Below are positions 34,759 through 44,343 of a stretch of 64,000 nt of DNA, piece after piece. Below the pieces are notes generated by a model. It was not told the origin of the DNA and made no database searches. It worked only from the letters and a program-made list of their open reading frames with translations. The stretch covers positions 50,101-114,100 of the forward strand of contig CAMYMH010000003.1 in assembly GCA_947259275.1 (NCBI GenBank), read 5' to 3'. The stretch is from an uncultured Acidimicrobiaceae bacterium (lineage in GTDB: Bacteria; Actinomycetota; Acidimicrobiia; Spongiisociales; SHLN01). A program made the position numbers and the translations under genes. Each line of letters starts with the position of its first letter. Within the stretch, counting starts at the first letter, position 1.

Positions 34759-35382
34759 ATGGGCTATGCGCTTCCGATGTTCCCCCTGTCAAACGTCGTG
34801 TTCCCGTACATGCTCCTGCCGCTGCACATCTTCGAGGACCGCTATCGAGAATTGATGTCAGACCTCCAGCACGTCGAGGAACCCGAGTTCGGAGTTGTCC
34901 TCATCGAGCGTGGCTGGGAAGTGGGGGGCGGCGAGGAGCGGGCAGAGCTCGGCACGGTGGTCCGGCTGCTCGACTCCGAGCAGATTGAGGGCGGCCGGTG
35001 GGTGGCGGTTACCGCCGGTGCCCGCCGGATTCGCGTTACGAAATGGCTTCCCGACGCTCCCTACCCGATGGCCACGGTGGAGGACGTCAAGGACCTCGAG
35101 GCGAGCGATGCAAGCGAGACGCTGCGTGAGGCTGCCTACTTCGCGGTTCGCAAGGTGGCAGCGCTCCAGGCCGAGCTGGGTGAGCCGGGGGCACCCCTTG
35201 ACTTCGACCTGGCCGAGGACCCGACCATTGCGTCCTATCAGGCCTGCGCTCTTTCACCTATCGGCCCGCTCGACGCGCAACGGTTGCTGGTGATCGACGA
35301 CCCGACCGCCCGCTTGTGGGAGCTAGTCGAGATGCTCCGCGACCAGATCGAGTATCTCGAGTTACAACTGGCGACGGGCTGA
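34759..35382 (+). CDS. Lon N-terminal-domain (LON substrate-binding) protein
   Basis: A 207-residue stand-alone Lon substrate-binding domain. Typical segments are LPMFPLSNVVFPYMLLPLHI, FEDRYRELMSDL, EFGVVLIERGWEVGGGEE and GTVVRLLDSEQIEGGRWVAV. The ATPase and protease parts of Lon are absent. Similar proteins occur widely; their function is unknown but they may bind peptides or unfolded proteins. The ATG at 34759 lies 146 bases from the divergent proC start, so both promoters lie in 34613-34758. Confidence 0.87.
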   Translation: MGYALPMFPLSNVVFPYMLLPLHIFEDRYRELMSDLQHVEEPEFGVVLIERGWEVGGGEERAELGTVVRLLDSEQIEGGRWVAVTAGARRIRVTKWLPDAPYPMATVEDVKDLEASDASETLREAAYFAVRKVAALQAELGEPGAPLDFDLAEDPTIASYQACALSPIGPLDAQRLLVIDDPTARLWELVEMLRDQIEYLELQLATG

Positions 35383-35393
35383 GCGCCGGCGCC

Positions 35394-36221
35394 TCAGAGA
35401 TCGAAAACGTGGCCGACCCGGCCCGGCACGATGGCAAACGGATGCCCTGCTTCCGCCAGCCGCCGGCCGACCTCATCCAGAAAGTCGTCGGAATGAGCGG
35501 GATCGTGGTGGAAGGTGACCAGGGTCCCAACGTCCGCCCGGGCGGCAAGGCTGGTGGCGTGGGCGAAAGTGCTGTGGCCCCACCCCACCCGGTCCGGGTA
35601 CTCGGACTCGACGTATTGGGCGTCGTGAATCAAGACGTCGACCCCGGCCATCAGGGCGTTGCCGGATGTCCACTCGGGCAGATCCGGAACTCCCGCGGCC
35701 CCGAGGGCCGGCTCGTGGTCTGGCAGATAGGCGAGCCCGGCGCCGCCGGCCTCGAGGCGATAGCCGAGCGTGGTGCCAGGGTGACAGACGAGATCTGTGG
35801 TCACCACCACCGAACCGAGCTCAAATACGCTCGGGTTGACGTCGTGAACGACCGTGTTGGGCAGGTCTCGCAAGCGGACCGGAAACAGTGGCGGCGACAG
35901 ATACCGACCGAGCCGCTCAGCCAGCCCGAGCGTGGTAGACGACGGCCCCCAGATGTGGGTCTCAACTCGGGGATCGAAGAGTGGCGTGAAGAACCCAAGT
36001 CCCTGGATGTGATCCATGTGGAGGTGTGACAGCAGAATGTCGATGCGGCCGGCGCCATCAACCGCGCCACCCACCGGCCGAATGCCAGAGCCGGCGTCGA
36101 GGATGATCACTTCTCCCTTCGGACCGGTTACCTGGACGCAAGAGGTGTCACCCCCGTACTCAACGGTGTCCGGCCCGGCCGCCGCCACCGAACCCCGGGT
36201 TCCCCACAGCTCGACCCTCAT
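35394..36221 (-). CDS. Metallo-beta-lactamase fold hydrolase
   Basis: A 275-residue MBL-fold protein. The metal site is HLHMDHIQGLGF (H66, H68, D70, H71). Other ligands are probable in LVCHPGTTLGYRLE and in DVLIHDAQYVESEYPDRVGW, the last being typical of the RNase Z/cyclic-phosphodiesterase-like branch. The start MRVELWGTRGSVAAAGPDTV with EYGGDTSCVQV is characteristic of that group. It overlaps the preceding PAS gene by four bases (ATGA), so the two are one operon, and the PAS protein may control its activity. Substrate unknown. Confidence 0.87.
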   Translation of the reverse strand: MRVELWGTRGSVAAAGPDTVEYGGDTSCVQVTGPKGEVIILDAGSGIRPVGGAVDGAGRIDILLSHLHMDHIQGLGFFTPLFDPRVETHIWGPSSTTLGLAERLGRYLSPPLFPVRLRDLPNTVVHDVNPSVFELGSVVVTTDLVCHPGTTLGYRLEAGGAGLAYLPDHEPALGAAGVPDLPEWTSGNALMAGVDVLIHDAQYVESEYPDRVGWGHSTFAHATSLAARADVGTLVTFHHDPAHSDDFLDEVGRRLAEAGHPFAIVPGRVGHVFDL

Positions 36222-36616
36222 GGTTTTTGCGACTCCCAGAAGACGGCAAAGGCGCCGAGATGACGTCCGCCCTGCCCCTCGACAGGGATGGCGGTCACTT
36301 GGATCTGACGCACGTCACCGGTGTCCAGGGTATGGATCCTGAGCTCCTTGTGAGCGGGGTGGTGCTCGGTGAGGGCGATGACGACCGGCAACTCCTTGCT
36401 GGCGACCGGTTCGTCGTCCAGGCCGGTGGTGACGAACAGGTCGGCCAGCTCATCGGCGTTGATCTCGCCTGCTTCATCGAAACGCCTTCCGAGAATGCCC
36501 TCGGCCGGCTCGTTGTAGAACACGAGGTTGCCGGACACGTCCACGATCCACACCGGGATGGCGATGTGAGTCGCCCACTGCTTCAAGAGGATGAGCTCGA
36601 TCGGCTGCTGAGCCAT
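36218..36616 (-). CDS. PAS domain protein
   Basis: A 132-residue single PAS domain without any output domain. The fold is recognised from PVWIVDVSGNLVFYNEPAEG, ILGRRFDEAGE and the closing VTAIPVEGQGGRHLGAFAVF. The ATG at 36616 is chosen because GGAAGGA lies 6 bases upstream. It is the first gene of a two-gene operon with the MBL hydrolase. It may sense a small molecule or redox state and act through protein contact; no histidine kinase or HTH is attached. Confidence 0.8.
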   Translation of the reverse strand: MAQQPIELILLKQWATHIAIPVWIVDVSGNLVFYNEPAEGILGRRFDEAGEINADELADLFVTTGLDDEPVASKELPVVIALTEHHPAHKELRIHTLDTGDVRQIQVTAIPVEGQGGRHLGAFAVFWESQKP

Positions 36617-36741
36617 GGCCGTTCCTTCCAATCCCTCCCAAGGTCTGGTCCCGAGACTACGCGTCCCGTGGCCGCAATGCCCGATCTGTGGGAGCCATGA
36701 GCCGACTTCTGAGTATCGGACACGCTCCGTAGCCTTCTGGT

Positions 36742-37665
36742 ATGCAGTCCGAGTCGACGGCGCGTACCGCATTGCTCTCCGGGTTGATCGACTATGCGGG
36801 CTTGTTCCCTCCCGAAAGCCGGGACATGGCGGGGGCAGTGGAGGGCTATCGCGACGCCCGCGCCCTGCAATCGTGGATGGTCGACCGCTTCATCTGTCCC
36901 GACCGCCGTCTCGAAGAGCTTGCCGGCTATTTGACCGGCGAACCCGACCGGTGGCCGTTGTCGGTTGTCATCGCACCCCCATCGGGGGATTGGAGCAAAG
37001 CCATCGCCGACTATGCCCGCTCGCTGGCGGTGGTGGAACTCGCCATGCGCGATATTGCCAGGTTCGAAGTGGCTGAGATCCGCATTCCACCCGACCTGGT
37101 AGACGATCCCGCCCTCTCCGCCATGCTGGCCAGCGTGCGGTCCTCCCTGGGAGCGCTCTTCGATACGGTGCTGTTCGAGGTGTCGCTCTCGCAAGACTGG
37201 CGCCAGTCTCTGCCCGTCCAGATGCGATCAATCCATGAAGCCAACGCCGGCGCCAAGATTCGCTGCGGTGGGCTCGAGGTCGCGGACTTCCCATCGCCGG
37301 AACAGGTGGCGACGTTCATCTCCCTGGCTGCTCAGCCGGGAGTGCCGTTCAAGGCAACCGCCGGCCTCCATCACCCGCTTCGCCACTGGGACTGCGTGCC
37401 GGGCGTGAAACGACACGGGTTCCTCAACCTCGCCGGCGCCTCGGTATTCGCCCAGGCCCTTGGCCTCGAAATCCCCGAGCTCACCGAGGTGATCTCGGAG
37501 GAGGATCCCGAGGCATTCGAACTCACCGACGTCGCATTCAGGTGGCGGCACCAGGCGGTCACGGCTGCCGATATCCAGCGGACCAGAACCGGTTTCATGC
37601 TCGGCTACGGATCGTGCAGCTTCACCGAGCCGGTCAACGACCTCGTCGAGTTGGGGATGCTCTAA
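36742..37665 (+). CDS. Conserved hypothetical protein of the tyrosine-degradation neighbourhood
   Basis: A 307-residue soluble protein with no catalytic motif that I can assign. Distinctive segments are ALLSGLIDYAGLFPPESRDM near the start, AGAKIRCGGLEVADFPSPEQ in the middle and FKATAGLHHPLRHWD. The repeated barrel-like pattern (VRIPPD..., TVLFEVSLS, KIRCGG, KATAG) suggests a TIM-barrel. It lies two genes upstream of fumarylacetoacetase on the same strand, which suggests a linked role, but no function is claimed. The ATG at 36742 is 125 bases from the divergent PAS gene. Confidence 0.65.
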   Translation: MQSESTARTALLSGLIDYAGLFPPESRDMAGAVEGYRDARALQSWMVDRFICPDRRLEELAGYLTGEPDRWPLSVVIAPPSGDWSKAIADYARSLAVVELAMRDIARFEVAEIRIPPDLVDDPALSAMLASVRSSLGALFDTVLFEVSLSQDWRQSLPVQMRSIHEANAGAKIRCGGLEVADFPSPEQVATFISLAAQPGVPFKATAGLHHPLRHWDCVPGVKRHGFLNLAGASVFAQALGLEIPELTEVISEEDPEAFELTDVAFRWRHQAVTAADIQRTRTGFMLGYGSCSFTEPVNDLVELGML

Positions 37666-37749
37666 CTCACCCCTCCCGTGGAGCGAAGCGGAGCGGAAGG
37701 GGCCAGGGATGGGCTGAGAGCGCGTTCCGGTGGTCTCACCCGAGCCACA

Positions 37750-37800
37750 GGCTGTGGGCCCATGCCCACCGCCCACCGCCAGCCGCCCACCGCCAGCCAG
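37750..37800 (-). repeat. G-rich repeat (GGTGGGCGG type)
   Basis: On the minus strand this is a run of GGCGGTGGGCGG units. Close relatives occur at about 11816-11905 and at 54238-54270. Each has four or more G-tracts within about 30 bases and could fold as a G-quadruplex. In the same gap (37666-37749) is a diverged repeat-like palindrome (GGAGCGAAGCGGAGCGGAAG). No gene is supported in 37666-37814. Confidence 0.5.
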
Positions 37801-37814
37801 GCCATAATGGACCT

Positions 37815-38012
37815 GTGGATCGGCAGCAGCTGATTGATCGCAAGCACGACGTTCGGGCTCAGATTCGCCGCTTGCGGCCACGAGTCGAGCGCGGCCGCCG
37901 CCAGGCGGCAACCCGTCGTGATCGAGCCCGCATCGCCAGGCTGCAACGCGACCTCGAGCGATTGATGAGCGAAGAAGCCCGGCTTCGCCTCGAGATCGAC
38001 CGCACCCGCTGA
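37815..38012 (+). CDS. Small basic coiled-coil protein
   Basis: A 65-residue, strongly basic helical protein (RKHDVRAQIRRLRPRVERG, then RRDRARIARLQRDLERLMSE). The start would be a GTG at 37815. No domain is known and the ribosome site is weak. It lies 25 bases before the fumarylacetoacetase start on the same strand. It could be a real small gene or a chance frame in Arg-rich high-GC DNA. Confidence 0.4.
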   Translation: MDRQQLIDRKHDVRAQIRRLRPRVERGRRQAATRRDRARIARLQRDLERLMSEEARLRLEIDRTR

Positions 38013-38037
38013 GGAGGCGGCGGTTACTCTCGGGACC

Positions 38038-39312
38038 GTGAGCGCCGAACCGACCACAGATCCGCGGCTTCGGACGTGGGTAGACGTTCCCGAAAACACG
38101 CCGTTCCCGATTCAGAATCTTCCGTATGGGGTCTTCCGGTGGGCGGGAAAAGCGCCCCGGGTCGGAATCGCCATCGGGGAGTGGGTGCTCGACCTGGACG
38201 CGGTCGACCGGGCAGGCCTGCTCGATGGAATCGGCGTGCCGCCCGGGACGCTCCTCGCCAACTCGCTTCATCCCCTCCTGGGGCAGGGTCGGCCGGCGTG
38301 GAGGGCACTGCGAAGCCGAGTCTCGGAGTTGCTGGAGATTTCCAACCACGAGATACAGGACCAACCCGGTCTCGCCAAACGTGCGCTGATACCGATGGTC
38401 GATGCCGAGCTGCTAGTTCCAATCCAGCCTGGTGACTACGTGGACTTCTACTCCTCCCTGCACCATGCCACCAACCTGGGACGGATGTTCCGACCCGACG
38501 GCGATCCGTTGCTTCCCAATTGGTTGCATATCCCGATCGGTTACCACGGCCGATCGTCATCGGTAGTAGTGAGCGGCATGCCCATCCAGCGTCCGAGCGG
38601 GCAGCTCAAGCGTCCCGACGAGCCCCCCCGCTGGGGGCCAACCGAGCGCCTCGATATCGAGCTCGAGGTGGGGTTCATCACCGGGGACGCCAACCAGCTT
38701 GGCGAGAGCGTGCCGATCGAGGTGGCGGAGCAGCACATCTTTGGCATTGTGCTGGTCAACGACTGGAGCGCCCGCGACATCCAGGCCTGGGAGTATCAGC
38801 CGCTCGGGCCATTCCTCGGCAAGTCGTTCGCCACGTCGATTGGGCCCTGGGTGGTGACCCTCGACGCCCTCGAGCCGTTTCGAGTGCCCGCTCCGGTGCA
38901 GGAGCCTGCGGTCCTCAGTTACCTGCAGCAGGCGGACCGCCGCGGCATCGACCTGCAGCTCGAGGTGGCACTCGCCACCCCGGCCTCACCCAAGCCGGCC
39001 GTAATCAGCCGGGTCAACTTCTCCGAGATGTATTGGACGATGGCCCAGCAACTCGCCCATGTCACGTCGAACGGAACCCCGGTGCGGGCCGGAGACCTCT
39101 ACGCCTCGGGAACGGTCTCGGGGGCCGGGGATGGGAGCTTCGGAAGCCTCATCGAGCTGACCCGCGACGGTTCTGAGCCGATCACCTTGCCGAGCGGCGA
39201 GGTGCGGGGCTTCCTCGAGGACGGCGACACCGTCGTCTTGCGCGGCTTCTGCGGCGGAGGCGGCCGGCCCCGCATCGGCCTGGGCGAAGTCCAGGGAACG
39301 GTCTCGTCGTAA
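38038..39312 (+). CDS. fahA: Fumarylacetoacetase
   Basis: A 424-residue enzyme that hydrolyses fumarylacetoacetate to fumarate and acetoacetate, the last step of tyrosine/homogentisate degradation. The N-terminal domain (TPFPIQNLPYGVFRW) and the active core are clear: YVDFYSSLHHATNLGRMFRP carries the catalytic His-type region, then LPIGYHGRSSSVVVSG, IELEVGFITG, IFGIVLVNDWSARDIQAWEY and PLGPFLGKSFATSIGPWVV, the usual metal-binding segments. The GTG at 38038 gives the standard N-terminus. No homogentisate dioxygenase is in the window. Confidence 0.94.
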   Translation: MSAEPTTDPRLRTWVDVPENTPFPIQNLPYGVFRWAGKAPRVGIAIGEWVLDLDAVDRAGLLDGIGVPPGTLLANSLHPLLGQGRPAWRALRSRVSELLEISNHEIQDQPGLAKRALIPMVDAELLVPIQPGDYVDFYSSLHHATNLGRMFRPDGDPLLPNWLHIPIGYHGRSSSVVVSGMPIQRPSGQLKRPDEPPRWGPTERLDIELEVGFITGDANQLGESVPIEVAEQHIFGIVLVNDWSARDIQAWEYQPLGPFLGKSFATSIGPWVVTLDALEPFRVPAPVQEPAVLSYLQQADRRGIDLQLEVALATPASPKPAVISRVNFSEMYWTMAQQLAHVTSNGTPVRAGDLYASGTVSGAGDGSFGSLIELTRDGSEPITLPSGEVRGFLEDGDTVVLRGFCGGGGRPRIGLGEVQGTVSS

Positions 39313-39365
39313 GCCCCGGCAGTCCACACGCGTTCCCGAACCGCTGCTGGGGTCAAGTCCGTGAC

Positions 39366-40439
39366 TCAGGCCAGGACCTCGTCAAAGGCGTCCAGCAGCC
39401 GCTGGTTCTCCTGCTCGGTGCCGACGGTGATGCGGACCCCTTCGCCCATATCGCGGACGATGACACCGCGTTCTTGCAGCGCCTGGAAGCAGTCGGCCGG
39501 AGCCATCGGCAGACGCACAAATACGAAGTTCGTCTGACTATCGGCCACCTTCAGTCCTCTGCGGCCCAGGTCTTCGGTGATGAGCTGCCGGCCGATGCGG
39601 TTGGCCTCGATGCGCGCCACCACCAGATCCTGATGCTTGATCGCCTCGCACGCCGCCACCTGGGCAAGAGTGCTGACCGAAAATGGCAGCTGGATGCGGC
39701 GCAACTCGGCGAGCGTGGCGGCGGACCCGACGAGGTATCCGGCGCGTAACCCGGCCAGGCCATACACCTTGCTGAAGGTGCGAGCCACCACCAAATTGTC
39801 GCGCCCGAGGGCGAGCGGAACGGCGCTGGCGAAGTCCTCGGCGGTGGCGAGTTCCTGGTAGGCCTCATCGACGACGATCAGGACATGGTCGGGCACCGCA
39901 TGAACAAAGGCGGCCAGCCGCTCGGCTGATACATGAGTGCCGGTCGGGTTGTTCGGGTTGCAGACGTACACCACGGTCGTGTCGGGTCGAATGGCGGCCA
40001 GCATCGCATCGAGGTCGAGGCGATCCTCGGAATCGAGCGGCACCTCGATCGCTTTCGCCAGGGCAACCGCGCTGGCGATTCGGTACAGCACAAAGCTAGG
40101 AGTCGCATACACGGCGCTCGTCCCCGGACCCCCGACCGCCAGGGCCGTCGTGTGGATCAGCTCACTGCTGCCTCCGCCCAGCCACAGTTGCGAGGATTCG
40201 ATGTCGAGAAACTCACCCAAGGCCTCCCGCAATGCGCGGCTGTCGTCGTCGGGATAGCGATTGGCCCCTGCCGCCGCCCGGGCGACCGCTTCAACCACCG
40301 GTGCGAACGGCTCGTACGGGCACTCATTGGACGCCAGCTTGATGACTGAGTCGAGTCCATGATCGCGGCGGATTTGCTCCGGGGTGCGGCCCGGCACGTA
40401 CACGGGGATATCGGCGAGATCTGGCCGGAATTTGGGCAT
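39366..40439 (-). CDS. hisC: Histidinol-phosphate aminotransferase
   Basis: A 357-residue PLP-dependent class I/II aminotransferase. Family marks are IKLASNECPYEPFAPVVEAV near residue 34, NRYPDDDSRALREALGEF, VVYVCNPNNPTGTHVSAERL, VVDEAYQEL and the Schiff-base lysine in TFSKVYGLAGLRAGYL. It converts histidinol phosphate and 2-oxoglutarate, or aromatic amino acids in close paralogues. No other his gene is adjacent. The ATG at 40439 is preferred over the GTG two codons upstream because GGAGG lies 6 bases before it. Confidence 0.88.
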   Translation of the reverse strand: MPKFRPDLADIPVYVPGRTPEQIRRDHGLDSVIKLASNECPYEPFAPVVEAVARAAAGANRYPDDDSRALREALGEFLDIESSQLWLGGGSSELIHTTALAVGGPGTSAVYATPSFVLYRIASAVALAKAIEVPLDSEDRLDLDAMLAAIRPDTTVVYVCNPNNPTGTHVSAERLAAFVHAVPDHVLIVVDEAYQELATAEDFASAVPLALGRDNLVVARTFSKVYGLAGLRAGYLVGSAATLAELRRIQLPFSVSTLAQVAACEAIKHQDLVVARIEANRIGRQLITEDLGRRGLKVADSQTNFVFVRLPMAPADCFQALQERGVIVRDMGEGVRITVGTEQENQRLLDAFDEVLA

Positions 40440-40550
40440 CGTCACCTCCAGGGGGGGCAGCCTACCGAACGGCCCGGGTGGTCACTGAGAAGTCAATTGG
40501 GGCGGGATCGGTGCCGATAACGGACCCCAGCGAAATCAAGGGGGCCATTC

Positions 40551-42206
40551 GTGGCAATCCCTCACGCCGAACCTGACCGTGAGTCCAGGTTGGTTCAGGC
40601 CAACCTGAGTCTTCGCCGTGAGCTGGAAACCGTGCGAGATGCCGCCATCGAGGAACGCGCCGCCCTCGAATCACAACTGACCGACGCCGTCGAAGAGCGC
40701 GACCATGCGCGGGCGGCGCTCGACAAGAAGGCCGAAGCCCTGGCTCACATGAGTCACGAGTTGCGCACTCCGATGAACGGGATTCTGGGTATGACCCGCC
40801 TCGCCCTCCAAAGCGAGCTATCGGAGAAGCAACGAGAGTACCTGGAGGTCGTCAACTCCTCAGCCGACGCACTCCTCACCCTCATCAACGACATCCTCGA
40901 CCTCTCCAAACTGGATGCCGGCCGATTGGCGCTGGAAGCCATACCGTTCGATATGCGGGACACCGTGCAGAACTCGATCAAGTCGGTGAAGACATTGATC
41001 CGGGACAAGGGTCTGGAGGTGGCGATCGAGGTCGCCGACGACGTGCCGGCGGTGCTCGTCGGTGACCCGGGTCGGCTCCGCCAGGTCTTACTGAACCTGA
41101 TATCGAACGCGATCAAGTTCACCCAGAAGGGGACGGTACGGCTGACCATCGACCGACAGATGGTGAGCGCCGACCGGGTGCAGCTGCACTTCCAGGTGTC
41201 GGACCAGGGCATCGGCATCCCCTCCGACCAGCTCAGCACCATCTTCGAGCCCTACCTTCAGGCCGATGACAGCACCGCTCGCGAATATGGTGGGACCGGG
41301 CTCGGGCTCGCCATCTGCCGGGACCTCGTGGAGCTCATGAATGGCCGGATCTGGGCGGAGAGCGTCGAAGGTGCCGGCGCTACCTTTCACTTCACCGGCC
41401 AGTTCGGATCGGCCTCCGTGGCCGAAGATGAGACCCTGGCCGCCATCGACGAGCTTGCCAACCTGTCGATCTACCTTCTGGCTCCGGAGGCACCCGCCTA
41501 CGCAGTCGCCCAGCAATTGGACCCGGCCGGCATTCGTCCGTCCATGTTCGACCGTATCCAACCCGCGCTCACCGCCATCGACGAGCACCGGCCCGACATC
41601 GTGATCGTCGACCTCGACCAGCACGATCTCGACGTGGTCACCCATTTCGGCAGCGACATCCGCACCATCGTGGTGACCTCGTCTGGACAGCGTGGTGACG
41701 CCGCCCGCTGCCGTCAGCTGGGAGTGGGTGCCTACCTGACCAGACCGCTCGGACCGCTCGACCTGCGGGACGCGGTGCGGGCAGTGGTCAACCTGGCGGA
41801 CGATACCTTGATCACCCGCCACTGGCTGAGAGAGCACCGGCCGCGGCTGCGAGTGCTGGCAGCCGACGACAGCGCCCCCAACCGGCTCATCATCACCCAG
41901 ATGCTCGAGCTGCAGGACCACGACGTCGTGACCGTTTCTGACGGGCGTGAGGCGGTGGAGACCTTCGATGCCGAATTGTTCGACGTGATCTTGCTTGACA
42001 TGGAAATGCCGAACATGACCGGCACCGAGGCCGCCCGGGCCCTGCGAGAGTCGGGCGTCGAGGCGCCGATCATCGCCCTCACCGGTCACTCGTCGCCTGA
42101 GCAGATTCAGAAGTGCCTCGACGCCGGTATGAACGGCCATCTCGGGAAGCCCTTCGAGTTCACCGAGCTGATTGACACCGTCGAGACGGCGATGAAGAAC
42201 ACCTGA
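40551..42206 (+). CDS. Soluble hybrid sensor histidine kinase with two receiver domains
   Basis: A 551-residue protein. An N-terminal coiled coil (residues 15-65) leads to the HisKA domain with the phospho-acceptor H69 in [15 protein letters not shown]. Then comes the ATPase domain ([39 protein letters not shown]). The first receiver (about 295-410) is degenerate: it lacks the acidic pair and has Arg in place of the conserved Lys (YLTRPLG). The second is intact: [10 protein letters not shown]483 in [11 protein letters not shown], and GKPFEFTEL. No membrane segment and no input domain are seen, so it senses a cytoplasmic signal or partner. The start is the GTG at 40551. Confidence 0.88.
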   Translation: MAIPHAEPDRESRLVQANLSLRRELETVRDAAIEERAALESQLTDAVEERDHARAALDKKAEALAHMSHELRTPMNGILGMTRLALQSELSEKQREYLEVVNSSADALLTLINDILDLSKLDAGRLALEAIPFDMRDTVQNSIKSVKTLIRDKGLEVAIEVADDVPAVLVGDPGRLRQVLLNLISNAIKFTQKGTVRLTIDRQMVSADRVQLHFQVSDQGIGIPSDQLSTIFEPYLQADDSTAREYGGTGLGLAICRDLVELMNGRIWAESVEGAGATFHFTGQFGSASVAEDETLAAIDELANLSIYLLAPEAPAYAVAQQLDPAGIRPSMFDRIQPALTAIDEHRPDIVIVDLDQHDLDVVTHFGSDIRTIVVTSSGQRGDAARCRQLGVGAYLTRPLGPLDLRDAVRAVVNLADDTLITRHWLREHRPRLRVLAADDSAPNRLIITQMLELQDHDVVTVSDGREAVETFDAELFDVILLDMEMPNMTGTEAARALRESGVEAPIIALTGHSSPEQIQKCLDAGMNGHLGKPFEFTELIDTVETAMKNT

Positions 42207-42228
42207 GCTTGCCGCCGGGGGTCGCTGC

Positions 42229-43521
42229 CTAGATTTCGGGAGCTTCGGTGCGGAGACCGTAGACAAAGACCGGCATGCCGATGTCGAGCTGGGGCTTCAG
42301 CCAATCCATGTCGACGATCTGAGTGCGGATGCATCCGTGCGAGGCGGGATAGGCCGGGACGCTGTTGGAGCCATGAATGGCATACCCGCCGCGGAAGAAG
42401 AACGGCTCGTACAGCCCGCCCAGGTACGACCGGTGCCAGCCGTCCTCTTCCCGGTAAAAGCTGAAGTCGCCTTCCGGGGTTCGGGCGGTGACGGTGTTGC
42501 CGTTCCAGCTGGTGTAGGTATCGCCGTTGGCCGAGGAAACCGGGATGATGCCGGCCGGCTGGTGGTCGATGACGAGAATGAGTATCTGGCGGCCGAGGTC
42601 GACTTCGACCCGGGTGGGCACATCGGCGCGATACGGAATCCCGATGGCAGTATCCAGCAGACTCCACTGGTCGGCGTCGAACACTCCGTCCCGCTCCAGT
42701 CCGTGGTATTTCTCGAAGGCCACGACGGCTCCGCGCAGCACCGAGTCGTATTCGTCCCCCTCGCCTGGCCGGAACCCGATCGCAGCCAGCCGGGTGCGCA
42801 AGTCGGTCACCCAGCCGCCCTGGTCGCCCGTCTTGAGAGCCGGCCCGGCCCCTGCGCAGGAAGCGCACGGGATGCCGAAGTTGCCGGCCACCGGCGTCAG
42901 ACCATTCAGTGCGTGGTCGAGGGCGTAGTCGGCGACGGTGCGGACCTCGACCCCGTCGTAGAACAGACCGGCTTCCGATACCCCGTCAACCGCAACGTTG
43001 TCGATCAACAGGAGGCCGGATCCCGCCCGGTAACCGGCAATGTCATCACGAGAGTCGCCGTCGAAGTCGCCGACTATCGGGACGCCGGCCACCGCGTGAG
43101 TCCGCCACGCCATGTGCACACCGAGGCGGTCGGCGGCATAGACCGTGGCCTCGGAAGGACGGTAGACCGCGACGGTGTCGCATCCATCTCCGTTCCAATC
43201 CCCGACCAACGGTTGGTCGCCTCGCACGCCGAAGTGAAAGGTGATATCGGGTTCGCCGTCGCTGCTGGCATTGCGGAGGTAGAAGAAACCGTCGGCCCTG
43301 AACCGTCCCGGGGTATCGATGCCGTTGCAGTTCCAGTCGCCGCTGATGGGCGTGTCGCCGGGCGATCCATAGGTGAAGCTGGCAACTGTGCCGGAGCCGT
43401 CGGGCACATACCAGCGACCGTCGGCGGGGTCGACGAAAGCAACGCCGGTGGAGGCCGACGCCATCGTGGGGATCGCCGTGAGCACGACCACCAATGCCAG
43501 GGGAAGTATGAGCCGCCGCAT
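42229..43521 (-). CDS. Exported L,D-transpeptidase with peptidoglycan-binding domain
   Basis: A 430-residue wall enzyme. The ATG at 43521 gives a signal peptide (RRLILPLALVVVLTAIPTMA). The N-terminal half holds three FG-GAP/VCBS-like repeats, each with a (G)DWNGDG-type motif: ISGDWNCNGIDTPGRF, LVGDWNGDGCDTVAVYRPS and IVGDFDGDSRDDIAGYR. A peptidoglycan-binding domain follows (GDQGGWVTDLRTRLAAIGF, FEKYHGLERDGVFD). The YkuD catalytic domain ends the protein, with YAIHGSNSVPAYPASHGCIR, whose Cys is the nucleophile. It makes 3-3 cross-links between stem peptides. It is convergent with the kinase gene and divergent from the DUF2461 gene. Confidence 0.9.
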   Translation of the reverse strand: MRRLILPLALVVVLTAIPTMASASTGVAFVDPADGRWYVPDGSGTVASFTYGSPGDTPISGDWNCNGIDTPGRFRADGFFYLRNASSDGEPDITFHFGVRGDQPLVGDWNGDGCDTVAVYRPSEATVYAADRLGVHMAWRTHAVAGVPIVGDFDGDSRDDIAGYRAGSGLLLIDNVAVDGVSEAGLFYDGVEVRTVADYALDHALNGLTPVAGNFGIPCASCAGAGPALKTGDQGGWVTDLRTRLAAIGFRPGEGDEYDSVLRGAVVAFEKYHGLERDGVFDADQWSLLDTAIGIPYRADVPTRVEVDLGRQILILVIDHQPAGIIPVSSANGDTYTSWNGNTVTARTPEGDFSFYREEDGWHRSYLGGLYEPFFFRGGYAIHGSNSVPAYPASHGCIRTQIVDMDWLKPQLDIGMPVFVYGLRTEAPEI

Positions 43522-43656
43522 ATTCTTTCTATCGACATTGTGAATGAATAAGGCTGTGACCATCCCACCACCCCGAACGGGGACTAGTCACCAAATCGCC
43601 TAGGTGTTTTTCGCGCTTTGGGAGTTTCTGTTGGCCGAGCCGCTAGGTTCGATCCC

Positions 43657-44343
43657 ATGGCAACCAGATATTTCACCAAGGAAACGTTCGATTTCTTGAC
43701 CGATCTCGAGGCCAACAACAACCGGCCGTGGTTCAACGAAAACAAGGCCCGGTATGACGCCGCCATCAAAGAGCCGGCCCTCGACTTCATCGAGGACTTC
43801 GCCACCCCCCTCGCCAAGATCAGCAAGCATTTCGTGGCCGACCCGTCGCTACAGGGTGGATCGCTGTTCCGGATCTATCGGGATACCAGGTTCGGCAAGG
43901 ACAAGACCCCGTACAAGACCAACACCGGGGTGCACTTCCGGCACTTCATGGCGAAGAATGCCCACGCCCCCGGGTTCTACCTCCACATCCAGCCGGGCGA
44001 GAACTTCATGGGCGTCGGGCTATGGCGGCCAGAAACCAAAGTGGCATACGACATCCGCCAGCACATCGACGAGCATCAGGCCGAGTGGAAGAAGGCGACG
44101 CGCGGGAAACGATTCACCGACGTTTACTCACTCCAGGGTGAGTCCCTGACCCGACCGCCCCGCGGCTTCGACGAAGACCATCCGCTCATCGCCGACCTCA
44201 AGCGCAAGGACTTCATCGCGTCAACCCGGCTCTCCCAGAGGACCGTCACGTCCGCCGATTTCATGAAGTCCTTCGAGGACAACTGCAAGCGGGCGGTCCC
44301 GCTGATGAAGTTCCTATGCGACGCGGTTGGAGTGCCCTTCTAA
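43657..44343 (+). CDS. DUF2461 family protein
   Basis: A 228-residue DUF2461 protein. Family marks are FTKETFDFLTDLEANNNRPW, FNENKARYDAAIKEPALDFI, SLFRIYRDTRFGKDKTPYKT, and MAKNAHAPGFYLHIQPGENF with MGVGLWRPE. The family is widespread and its function is unknown. The ATG at 43657 is chosen because it begins the conserved fold; an upstream extension in frame lacks support. It is followed by a 378-base gap without a gene. Confidence 0.85.
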   Translation: MATRYFTKETFDFLTDLEANNNRPWFNENKARYDAAIKEPALDFIEDFATPLAKISKHFVADPSLQGGSLFRIYRDTRFGKDKTPYKTNTGVHFRHFMAKNAHAPGFYLHIQPGENFMGVGLWRPETKVAYDIRQHIDEHQAEWKKATRGKRFTDVYSLQGESLTRPPRGFDEDHPLIADLKRKDFIASTRLSQRTVTSADFMKSFEDNCKRAVPLMKFLCDAVGVPF

